Assembly: GCF_003286085.1 (NCBI RefSeq)
Contig: NW_020825317.1
Span: 2,666,001-2,730,000, forward strand
Direction of reading: 5' to 3'
From: Drosophila persimilis
Lineage: Eukaryota; Arthropoda; Insecta; Diptera; Drosophilidae
DNA: 64,000 nt
Made by a program: the position numbers and the translations under genes. Under the pieces are notes generated by a model that had not been told where the DNA came from, ran no database searches, and saw only the letters and a list, made by a program, of their open reading frames with translations. Shown here in pieces: positions 12,472 through 21,205 of the stretch (position 1 is the first letter of the stretch; the number at the start of each line of letters is the position of its first letter).

Positions 12472-13424
12472 ACGTCGGGGAGGAGCACACCTTCGTAGGT
12501 CCGACCTCATCCAACGTGCTAGACCTAACACTTGAACCGGAAAACAGTACTATGATATCTAGCTGGAGGGTCCTTGAAAGACCCTCCTCCTCAGATCGTA
12601 AGTACATTCAGTTGAAGTGCGAATTCAAACACTTTTCGAAGATTCCAGTCTATAGAAACCCCCGGAATGCAAACTGGGAAAAGTTTAAAAAGACAGTTAC
12701 TTCAAAGCTGGAAGCCACACATCGTGCAATCCCTCGAGGACGAAGAAGAGGTCCAAGCTGGTCTGGTGGAACCGGGATCTCTCTCTTCAAAGAAACAACC
12801 TCTGGGAATTCTTTAAGATCGCCAAGCAAGCGAACGAATCCATCGTCTATGAGGAATACAAACACCTACTTAGGAGCTACAAGAAGGAAATACGTAATGA
12901 GAGGTTTTAAGGAGGTTTTTGCCATCAAGAAAGCAGCAGAGGTCGTTCTTCACACTGAACGAGCACACGATGCTGTCAACCTATTGGTCGACAGCCAAGC
13001 GGCGATAAGATCCATGCAGTCGTCCGCGGTCAGTTCCAGAAGTGTCTTGGCGAGCAGGGAGGCACTAGATACCCTAAGCACGACAAAGTCAGTGTGGATC
13101 TACTGGGTTCCCAGCCACCAGGGAATCGAAGGCAACGAGACGGCGGACGTACTAGCTAAGGAAGGCGTCGGGCTGGCGAATACGAGAACCGAGAACGTGC
13201 CTGTCTCCCTTAGAACGCTGCAAAGCGATCTAGAAAAGCAGGCCAGATCACAAACCGAAATTGGGTGGAGAAGTACCACAATCTGCAAAACCTCGAAAAT
13301 CATTTGCAAGGACCGCAATGAGAAACTCAGCCTCTACCTACTGATCCTACGGAAGGACTGCAGATTGTTAGTGGGAATATTAACTGGCCATTGTCTGGCT
13401 GCGGCGCATGCAAAAAATGCATGA
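12472..13424 (+). mobile_element. LOA-like LINE fragment lacking its RT domain
   Basis: An almost unbroken 302-codon frame runs from about 12516 to a stop at 13422. Its start reads as the end of a LINE endonuclease (FVGPTSSNVLDLTL, ..LERPSSSD.KYIQLKCEF). The middle, readable in a neighbouring frame near 12725-12900, is the linker (KKRSKLVWWNRDL, EEYKHLLRSYKKE). The last third is an RNase H domain: LLVDSQAAIRSMQSS, then WIYWVPSHQGIEGNETADVL, which holds the H and D positions expected of RNase H. The reverse transcriptase between linker and RNase H is absent, so this is an internally deleted copy. RNase H after RT is typical of the LOA, R1 and I groups, and the linker style favours LOA (Bilbo/TRIM-like). 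It has no poly(A) tail and lies inside the CR1-like LINE. Confidence 0.7.
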
Positions 13425-14330
13425 GTTTACCTGTTTCAATATTAAAGGCTTTCAAGGTAACTTACAGACGGATGTTATTTACACCGACTTTAGTAGAGCA
13501 TTCGACTCTGTAAACCATTCCATTTTAGCACATAAACTTGACCTTTTAGGGTTTCCACCCAACCTCCTGATGGATTTCTAGCTATCTTTGTTCCAGGTAT
13601 CAAAGAGTCCTCTTCAAAAACTCCCTCTCTTTACCAGTAAAGGTTTCTTCGGGAGTACCACAGGGCAGCCATCTAGGCCCCTTACTCTTCACACTCTTTA
13701 TTGATGACTTGCCTTCGGTATTAATATACTCTCGAGTACTTATGTATGCGGATGATGTTAAACTCTGTGTCCAGTATAAGGACATTTCATTTCATTCTCG
13801 CTTGCAATCCGATCTCAATAGCTTTCAGTCATGGTGTTGTGCAAACTTGTTACACCTTAATGCCTCGAAATGCAAAGTTATGACATTTCATCGTTCTAGC
13901 CCTTTGTTGGCTCCCTATACCCTATTTGGTGGTTATCTTGAGAGGATCACCCTGGTGGATGATCTGAGTGTTATGTTAGACCCCAAGTTTTCTGGACACA
14001 TTTCTACCATGGTAAATAGGGCCTTGGGCGTGCTTGGGTTTATAAAGAGATGGTCAAAGAGATTTGACGACGCCTTAGTTAATCGTAGAAAAACGCTTGG
14101 TGTGATTTTTGTGCACAACTTGATCAGGGGTGACATAGACAGCCCTGATCTGTTGGGCCGCATAAACTTCACGATTCCTATTAGACTCACTAGAAATTTT
14201 ATACCGTTGTTCCTTCCACTCTGCAGATCGAATTATTCCTTGCATGAACCGTTTAAGGTCTTATGCTCGGATATAATTGCCTCTACCATATTATATCCAC
14301 CACTAATTCTCTTCCTCTAATTAAATTACT
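13425..14330 (+). mobile_element. CR1-like LINE, reverse transcriptase part
   Basis: Translation gives RT motifs in order across several frames: TDVIYTDFSRAFDSVNHSIL (block A), LLGFPPNLL, VSSGVPQGSHLGPLLFTLF (block B region), then MYADDVKLC (the YADD catalytic motif, block C) and a downstream thumb-like region to about 14320. The final frame (13709-14320) is 203 codons. At least two frame disruptions and an internal stop make it a pseudogene. It belongs with the ORF1/endonuclease piece at 11216-12356. The antisense copy at 57.6-58.5 kb shows that roughly 250-300 bp of linker expected here is missing at the junction with the LOA fragment. Confidence 0.75.
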
Positions 14331-15265
14331 AATCCTTACACACCTTTCTAGTAATTAGTAATTGTAGTGGTATTCGTATTTGTATTTTGAATGCATGCTT
14401 AGCTTTCCTAGTAAGTTTAGTGATAATTTTCATCGTAACATATATTAGTCTAACAGCTATCTTTTCTGCATGTTCGCTTTCGGTTCGGTTAACGCGTCGG
14501 TAACGCGTTCATATTAGAATACAAAAATACAGATAGTTCAAAATTCGATTTCATTTAATGGAATGGAACCGAAATAAGTTGAGAGCGCTATGATAAACAA
14601 TGGTACAATTTGATAAACAAAATTTCCAACACGCAAACAGGCAACGTACTGCTGGCCATCCGTAAAACAGGCAAAAATTATAGATTAATCCCATAGACTT
14701 CCAACGATTGTCCTTAAGATTTATTGATTTTCATCGCATCGTGGGATAAGGACTACCTCTCCCTTGAATTTGCCCTTGGATCACATTGTTTCACATTGTT
14801 TCTTGACGGATAACCGCGTACCGTTGAAGAAGTAAATTATGCGGCGGAGCTCCTGGCAGATCAAGCGAGTTCAAAAATTCCATCGGATAGTTGATCATCC
14901 TTCATCCTCGTCGGTCGGATTTTTATGAATGCAGCTCTCCAGCGATTTAATAATAATAACCCAATCAAGGTTTGTATAATTTTGTGCAATGCCGGTGAGC
15001 AAACATATGACGGGAGCGATATCAACCCAGTCGAAACATCTACAAGAATATGGCCATTGCAAAGCGCCAGCAGTTGTCAGGTGAATTCAGTAGCCGATTG
15101 GTCGTTCTCCAACTCTACTTCAACTTCTTGACATGCCGAAACCGTGAGTAGATTTATCCGCAGGTTCAAAGCGGAATGTGCAGTTGGGCCGCTTCCAACA
15201 ATGTGCCAGCAATTCCAGAGCATGCAACATCCTCCGAATTGTTGCCAGAATCACCGAAATGACGA
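14331..15265. other. unclassified sequence, possibly transposon-derived
   Basis: No gene recognised. The first part is probably 3' flank of the LINE. A palindromic stretch AACGCGTCGGTAACGCGTT sits near 14491-14509. The block from 14640 to 15260 has gene-like base composition but only short interrupted frames, and I could not match it to a family. Its position between transposon fragments suggests an old unclassified element. Confidence 0.35.
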
Positions 15266-15305
15266 AAGACTGTGGGGTCGGAAACGCTTCCTTCTGGGCG
15301 TTTGA
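15266..15305 (-). mobile_element. ISY crumb (about 40 bp)
   Basis: The stretch GGGGTCGGAAACGCTTCC followed by TTCTGGGCGTT is the family's diagnostic 'GGGTCGGAAACG..CTTCTGGACGTTACACAC' block on the minus strand. Nothing else of the element is recognisable around it. Confidence 0.6.
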
Positions 15306-15409
15306 GCACAACCGACCCAGCCGTTCTTAAGTGATGCAATACTATATTTTGTGTCCCCTATTTCTAAATAAGTAGATACCTACATCTATATATATCTGTT
15401 GTTCAAAAG

Positions 15410-15690
15410 GAAACGCTGCCTTCCCACTCTTTTCACGTTCCAATCGTTTGTTTCCCCCGACACATGGAAGGTATTGATTGTATCTTTCCTCTACCCCGCT
15501 GGCTGCTACTGTGTTTTCGTTATTTGTTCTTACATCGCGACATTGGGCAACAACGTTGCCACGAATCAATGACATTCAATTGGAATTTAAAGCTCGTGTT
15601 TATTCTTGCGCTGCTCGGGTTACTCCCACAATACAAGTATTTATATTGAACAGATTCCCACTTTGTGCGATATTTTCCTGCCAAATTAAT
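15410..15690 (+). repeat. dispersed repeat, copy 1 (possible solo LTR or LTR piece)
   Basis: From the CCCCGACACATGG motif through CATCGCGACATTGGGCAACAACGTTGCC to CCACTTTGTGCG, this stretch matches, inverted, a block at about 47400-47672. The two share long identical runs but have small indels and different flanks. Copy 1 carries an extra ~40 bp near its left end. The size (about 270 bp) and the TGTT-type left end would fit an LTR fossil, but there is no coding neighbour to prove it. Family unknown. Confidence 0.55.
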
Positions 15691-17130
15691 TACAATTACC
15701 TTCTTCTCTATTTTCCCATTTAATCGACTGCATTTGTCAAATGGTCTTGACATGTCCTCAGAGAATTTTCAAAAAGTGTGGTGTTTTGATGCTGATTCTC
15801 ATTCTGGCTTTTGCCGAAACTTTTACGCCATGCCCCATGAGTGAGTGTGGCAATGAGTGTATGTTTGTGCAGTGTGCAGCCTGTCAATGTCAGGAGGGAA
15901 CAAGTTGAAGCTCATGGGTGCAGCTTGTTTGGGGCTCAACAATAAGGATGGCCGCAATGATACTTGGCAAAGGGCGGCGTGGAACTATGAACTACTCGCA
16001 AGTCCGCCCCCAAAAAGGATACCCCAGACAGGACTTCCCAGCCCTTTAGGAGTAGGAGCCTCCAAATCCAAAGCCTCGACCTGCTTCAGGTAAAACCCAG
16101 ACTAGGGGCCCATTTGTGTGGTCGAGGTGACGTCCTGTGGCCCCAAATGATCCCCCCTACTGCCGGTTAATTGAGACGTTTTCTGTTTGTTTGCGCCTGC
16201 TTAGGTTCTGGGGCCATTTAATTGAATCATTGGGCAATCGACCAGCTGAAAGGAAGCTCCAGAGTCCAGAGCCTGATTCCGATTACGATTTCGGTTGTAA
16301 TTTATGTGCATATTCGCCCAGACATATCGTGGAGAGAGTCGTAGTGGAATGGATATGAGACGAAATCAATGTCACACATGTCGGTGAGGTGTAGAGGTCG
16401 AATAGTGATTGACAAAATGTCAGCAATTAATTGCGTCGGTCCCGCTCAAGTGAATTAGCGTTGATTCCCCGGAGAGCCAACAACTGCCAGACCCATATCG
16501 ATATTGAACCACACCCGACTCTTCAGCCTCTTCTCTCCTCTGTGTGAATCGCCAAAAATATTTTGTCTTTTACTTTGATTTTATCGTCGTAAGAAAATCA
16601 AAGCCCTCACACTTTGAAGACACGTTCAATGGAAGAGTGACAACAGAACGACGCGGAAAAGAAGCTAGCCTCTAGGGCAGGAGTGAGGCAGCTCTGGGCC
16701 AGCAGTAAGACAGGAGTGGCAACAGAGTAAAATCTGAGGCGGCTGTAGGTGCTAAAGTTGAGCCCAGAGATAGAAGTAGGGGTAGCCAAGGGTAGGCGTG
16801 AATTTAATTACACTTATGCTTATGGGCCAAGTTTGCCGGGGACTCTGACTTGGGGTCTGAGTCTTCTGCCAAAGTCTTCTCAGAAAAGTTTCCACCTTGA
16901 AGGTGACAAGTTATGGAAAACTTTGGAATTTATTAAAAGAATCTCCAATGATGAGATTGTAATGGAAATGGTGCCGTCTCAATCTAGGACGAGAGTCGGC
17001 CTGGGGCTGTGTATGCATAAAGAGTCAGAAGGCTTGTGTATAATTAAATGAAATATGAATACAGATATTTTCAGTGATATAATTAACTAATGAACGTCCA
17101 CCATAATCAATGGAGATGGTTGTCCACGAA
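15691..17130. other. unique non-coding DNA
   Basis: No gene or repeat recognised. Open frames reach only about 100 codons (16749-17051) with no recognisable domain. Confidence 0.5.
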
Positions 17131-17525
17131 AGTGGATGTGTGTAACACCCAGAAGGCAGCGTTTCCGACCCCATAAAGTACATACATATATTCTTGATCA
17201 GCATATATACATATGTATGTACATATATTCTTGGTCAGCCGAGCTGACAGAGCCATGTCCGACTGTCCGACTGTCCGACTGTCCGACTGTATGTCCCTAT
17301 GAATGCCTAGTGCTAAGAGACTATAAGAGCTAGAGCAACGACATTTTACATACAGACTCCTGTGATGTCACACTGACTTATGTTTTTTTCAAAATTTTGA
17401 CACGGAAAAAAATCTGTGGCATCCACAATTTTGGAGCAAATAAACAAGTAATCTGGATTGGGTCGGATTCTTCTTAGCGCCAAAAGGAACAAATGAAACT
17501 TCATTAGCTACCCCCCGCCAACGGG
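17131..17525 (+). mobile_element. ISY-family copy, diverged, start truncated
   Basis: It begins inside the element at GTGGATGTGTGTAACACCC, followed by AGAAGG..GTTTCCGACCCCATAAAGTA, the TTCTTGATCAGCAT block (partly duplicated), and a GACTGTCC tandem run at about 17257-17290. It continues through TATAAGAGCTAGAGCAACGA to the CT-rich stretch near 17535. The family's terminal AACGTT..CCTCGTTTT is not visible. The GACTGTCC run is the element's internal microsatellite in an altered form. Confidence 0.75.
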
Positions 17526-17632
17526 CTTACTCACTATGTCTGTGTCTCTGTCTGTTTTCCTCGACCAGTGGTGAGCGAAATATTTACGTATAAAATGTAT
17601 TGTACAGGTTATATGAATCCTAAGATTAAATA

Positions 17633-17653
17633 CAGTGGCGAGCATGCATGACA
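17633..17653 (+). repeat. Tc1-like element, left terminal inverted repeat
   Basis: CAGTGGCGAGCATGCATG follows a TA dinucleotide. It pairs with the inverted copy at 19706-19727, with one mismatch in the first 18 bases. Confidence 0.7.
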
Positions 17654-17656
17654 GGG

Positions 17657-18185
17657 TTTTTTTTTATTTTATAAAGTTGGACATAACTGAAAACAATACC
17701 AACTTATGACTGAACCGCCAGCTTCCAAGGCCTTCGACTTGGTAGCTGTATATATTGAGGTTATTTATTTACATATTTACGTAATTACAGTTTTGGGGAA
17801 TTTTTGGGTCATGAGAGGTGGTATGAGTTTGTCAGTTTCAGGAATTTAAATATTTTGAAAATGTTTTCTGCGGTTGGGTTTGCAAGATTCGATATGGGGC
17901 ATATGGTTTGAAAGAAAGATTGACGGAAAGATCCATTGTTGAATGACAGTTAGGGCACGTTAGGATTTTGTCAGGGTTGATGTAGTGTTGGTGTGTAGGT
18001 CTTGTGTGTTAGAACACAACACTAGAACGTCTTAGTGCTAGTAATTTTGTTTGATCGCTGCGTGTAATACTATTATATTTTATATTTTGTAGGTGAGGGT
18101 TTGTGTGTGTTAGGTTTGTGCTTTATTGTTCCTTGAGTGACCGTCGCGAAGAGCTTTGCACAGGATCGGCCTGGTAACGGCAGTC
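17657..18185 (-). mobile_element. 5'-truncated LINE 3' end inserted in the Tc1 element
   Basis: Read on the minus strand, this is a LINE-style 3' untranslated region ending in an A-rich tail (the T run at 17658-17670 on the given strand), preceded by AATAAAA-like sequence. A short frame upstream reads ..NPDKILTCPNCHSTMDLSV.., possibly the very end of an ORF2. It sits between the left Tc1 repeat and the Tc1 transposase segment. The family is not identified. The orientation and poly(A) support target-primed insertion, but I could not see a clear target duplication. Confidence 0.5.
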
Positions 18186-18840
18186 AGCCAGAAAAAAACC
18201 TGTCCTGTCTTACAAAAAGTAGCTGTGCGTCATAAATTAAGCTAATAAAACTGCTCCATGAAAGATTGGACGAAGATAATTTGGTCAGATGATACCAAAG
18301 TAAACTGTTTTCAGTCTGATGGAAATGAATACAACCGGCAGCGCCCAAATAAAGAACTAAAAAGCATTAGTTCATGAAAACAATAAAGCATGGAGTAGGA
18401 AGGCTGACACTGTAGCACTGCTCCATTACGTGGAATGTTGTCCCTTTGGTTAAATCGACGGAATAATGAAGAAAGAATATTATCTTCATATTTATCAAAT
18501 GTGATAGTCATATCGGACATCACTTTCCAGCAGGACGGTAACCCAAATATTAATAATAATAATAATAATAATAATAATCCAATAATTAGAGTGTTCCCTT
18601 AGTGCAGTTGCCTGCTCAAAGCCCAGATCTAAATCGCATTGAAAATCGATGGGCTCTGCTCAAAAAGGATTGGCAAAGCAGATTCACCAAAATTGGAGGA
18701 TTTGATGAGTTTTAGGCGCACGTGCGGGCAGAGCGGCGCATGATACCTCGCTAGCACATACTAAATTTAGTCGAGAGTATGCCCAAAAGTATTCAGAATA
18801 TGATGAAATCTAAGGTCTTTGGTACAAAACCTAAAAAAAA
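18186..18840 (+). pseudogene. Tc1-family transposase, C-terminal part, decayed
   Basis: Frames read KKPVLS.., then WTKIIWSDDTKVNCFQSDGN (the second catalytic-region block, canonical IWSDETKF..QSDGN). Next comes PLVKSTE.., FQQDGNP (third block) and LPAQSPDLNRIENRWALLKK (canonical WPAQSPDLNPIENLW, which carries the last catalytic acid region). It ends with LNLVESMPKSIQNMMKSKV. This order and spacing match the Tc1 DD34E transposase. There are several frame changes and stops, and an AAT run at 18551-18578 sits where the PKHTS motif should be. The N-terminal DNA-binding half is missing. Confidence 0.8.
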
Positions 18841-19584
18841 ACGAGGGGGAACGTTGAGAGTTGCTGCGGATACCGCAACTCTACAGTTATACCCGATACT
18901 AAGTCAGTATGGCTCTCCTCCGGCAGCGCCGCTAATATTAAACGACACGACAAAGAGTGCGTGCGAGAGAGACAGAAAATCAGTCTGAGCGTGACGTCGG
19001 GCGCTGCGTAGCTACTGCAAATTGATTTGTTCCTTTTGGCTATAAAAATTATCCGATCTGACCCAGCTTCAGCAATCTGATAGATATGGTTATTATGTAT
19101 GATTCTGCGTTTTTAGTTTTCTCGTATCCTCAATATAGTGAATGCAACAGATTTTCGTCCTTTGTGGGAGCGGAAGAGGGTGGGGCGAAATTTTGAGATA
19201 TACGTTTTATAGTGAGATCTAACAGGAGTGCGGATACTAAATTTGGTTACTCTAGCGTTAATACTCTTTGAGATTTGTGAATATCCCCAGATTTTCGGCG
19301 GAAGGGGGTGTGGCGAAATTTTGAAATAAACTCGTCTCGGTCCGATATATTAGAAGTGCGGATACAAAATTTGGTTGCTCTAGCTTTTATAGTCTCTGAG
19401 ATCTAGGCGCTAATAGGGACGGACAGACGGACAGAGAGACATGGCTCAATCGACTCGGCTATTGATGCTGATCAAGAATATATATACTTTATGGGGTCGG
19501 AAACGATTCCTTCTGGACGTTACACACATCCACTTTTACCACAAATCTAATATACCCCAAAACTCATTTTGATTATCGGGTATA
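18841..19584 (-). mobile_element. ISY-family copy, nearly full length, nested in Tc1
   Basis: It starts ACGAGGGGGAACGTTGAGAG and ends ATTATCGGGTATA, the two family ends in minus orientation. Inside are GTGCGAGAGAGACAG, CAAATTGATTTGTTCC, the GATATGGTTATTATC block, and two successive versions of the 'CGAAATTTTGA..CTCTAGC..TAGTCTCTGAGAT' unit, so one internal stretch is duplicated. The family's GGACAGACGG microsatellite is short here. Insertion followed an A-run in the tail of the Tc1 transposase region. Confidence 0.9.
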
Positions 19585-19705
19585 AAAACTCTTACAGAAA
19601 CTGATCTCTTTTAACTAAAGAATATATATGTATGTACAAGGATCACAAGCATTGATTCATTTTTTAAGATTTTAAAGGCGTTTAAACTAAAAAGTAATAA
19701 ACATG

Positions 19706-19727
19706 TATCCATGCATGCTCTCCACTG
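19706..19727 (-). repeat. Tc1-like element, right terminal inverted repeat
   Basis: TATCCATGCATGCTCTCCACTG is the inverted partner of the repeat at 17633-17653. It is followed by CA where a TA target would be expected. Confidence 0.7.
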
Positions 19728-20000
19728 CAGTGGAGATAGATTTTATAGATCGATAGATTCCTCGGATCCATTACTATCGAGTGTCTGTTTAAAGCAGAGG
19801 GAAAGGAAAAACCAGAAAAAGCCTCTTTCCAAAGAAGTATTAAGCCTTCTGGAGTTGCCGTCTACCGAAAGCAAAGATTCATGTGAATACGAAAATGACT
19901 CGCAATCTGATTCTGATTCTGATTATAATATATACGACATAGAACTAGAAGAAGAAGATGAGGTCATTTAAGAAAAAAATTAGTGTGTAATAAATTTCCA
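19728..20000 (+). other. acidic-tailed open frame, origin unknown
   Basis: A frame ending at 19971 encodes a basic stretch (KQRERKNQKK) followed by an acidic tail rich in D, E and S (SQSDSDSDYN.., ..LEEEDEVI). The stop is followed 18 bases later by AATAAA (19989-19994). The frame opens inside the Tc1 terminal repeat, so only the part after about 19728 can be ancestral. The bias in residues and the poly(A) signal suggest a real former 3' exon, perhaps of another transposase or a displaced host gene. I recognise no family. Confidence 0.3.
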
Positions 20001-20089
20001 TAGTTTATATATAAATATAGATAATTTGAAATAAGATATTATATATAATGATTTAACAACAAAATGTAATAAATTATGTAATATAAACT

Positions 20090-20362
20090 TCCGACTTTAT
20101 GCAAAAAAAAAAAACAAGAACAAGTACAAGTATACAAGTATATGTACAAAATTTAAAAGCTCTAGCTTTAATTTCGAGCTCTGTGTTAAACAAATATGAG
20201 GTTCTCTGGGGAAGGGGGTCGATGGCGTGGTCGAATCTAAAACAAAAAAAAAACCGAAATTTTATAAAAATACTCAAAATAATTGTGCAAAGTTTCAAGG
20301 CTATAGCTTTAAAACTAGACTTTATGCCAAAAAAAACGACTTCTGGACCATAGTGCACTGTA
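20090..20362 (+). repeat. unclassified dispersed repeat with internal duplication
   Basis: Two related halves are visible: 'GACTTTATGC + A-run .. AAAAGCTCTAGCTTTAATTTCGA' and 'TTTCAAGGCTATAGCTTTAAAACTAGACTTTATGCC + A-run'. The right edge, GGACCATAGTGCA, matches inverted a stretch at about 53830-53880 (GCACTATGGTCC). This is a dispersed element or a degenerate array, not coding. Confidence 0.4.
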
Positions 20363-21054
20363 TGTACTTATGTATATATGTATATAATAACTGAGTATCG
20401 CTTTTTATCTGTTTCCAACTTTTAGATATTTCTGAGAACATTCGTAGTTTGTGCAGAAACACGTTCCTTGAATATTTTAATTTCTTTTGGAATTGGCAAG
20501 CAGTTTGCCCTCATTATTTGTTTGGTTTTTCATCAGTACTTATGGTGCATCTTTACCTCTCCATATTCGACTTACTCTCTCTATCTGTCTCTTATTCTCT
20601 CTATTTCTCCTTCTATCCTTCTAGCTCTCCTGTTGCATAAAGATTCCTCCTCCGGCGGCCAGGCTCTGATAATGCAACACAAAGCTTCAACTTCAATTTT
20701 AACCAACAAAAGACCCTGACAAGCAAACAAAGCATCATCAAGCATACTGTGAGAAATAGAGAGAGATAGGGAGAGAGAAACAAAACGAGATAGAGACGGC
20801 AAAAGTGATAGAACGAGGGAGGTGCAGTGGGGAGAACAAACAATTACAGCCTTGAAATGTATTCCTGAGTCACTCCTCAACCATATTTATATCATGGCTG
20901 TGGGGTTTTACGACTTTGATAAGATGTTTGCCAAAAAAAAGGGCACTATTACGGACATAATAAACTGTAATTTTCAAATTAACTAAGTATGAAAGTATGT
21001 ATTTTCTATCTGAAACTTGTCTTAGGTTCTTCGTTGTTCTGTATGCTGTATATG
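20363..21054. other. unique non-coding DNA with a GA-rich tract
   Basis: No gene recognised. A GAGA-rich patch lies at about 20755-20800 (AGAGAGAGATAGGGAGAGAG). It is the kind of sequence bound by GAGA factor in flies, but this is only a compositional remark. Confidence 0.45.
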
Positions 21055-21205
21055 TTAAGCTTTGATCGTCCGCTCTGATCGGACGACTATATCATATGCC
21101 TGCCATGCAAAAACGATAGAACATTTAGCTACCATGCTAACATTCGCTCTGAAAGAGTATTAAAAGCTTCGGTCTTCGAAGTCAGCGTTTCGCTCTTGTT
21201 CATAT
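21055..21205 (+). mobile_element. DINE-1/INE-1 (Helentron) 3' end
   Basis: GATCGGACGACTATATCATATG..CTGCCAT is the internal motif common in Drosophila DINE-1 copies. The right side ends with a short stem, AAGCTTCGG..TTCGAAG, followed by TCGCTCTTGTT, like the family's 3' hairpin and end. This is a different subfamily from the ISY copies in the window. Confidence 0.65.

Larger units (their letters stand above)
17633..19727 (+). mobile_element. Tc1-like DNA transposon with nested LINE and nested ISY
   Basis: Terminal inverted repeats were found on both sides. The left end reads CAGTGGCGAGCATGCATG and the right end, reverse-complemented, reads CAGTGGAGAGCATGCATG. A TA precedes the left end; the matching dinucleotide on the right is CA, probably a mutated TA. 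Between them lies a decayed Tc1-family transposase segment (18186-18838), interrupted by an antisense LINE 3' end (17657-18185) and an ISY copy (18841-19584). Once these inserts are set aside, about 820 bp of Tc1 sequence remains, so the 5' half of the transposase is also lost. Tc1 elements move by cut-and-paste into TA. Confidence 0.75.
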
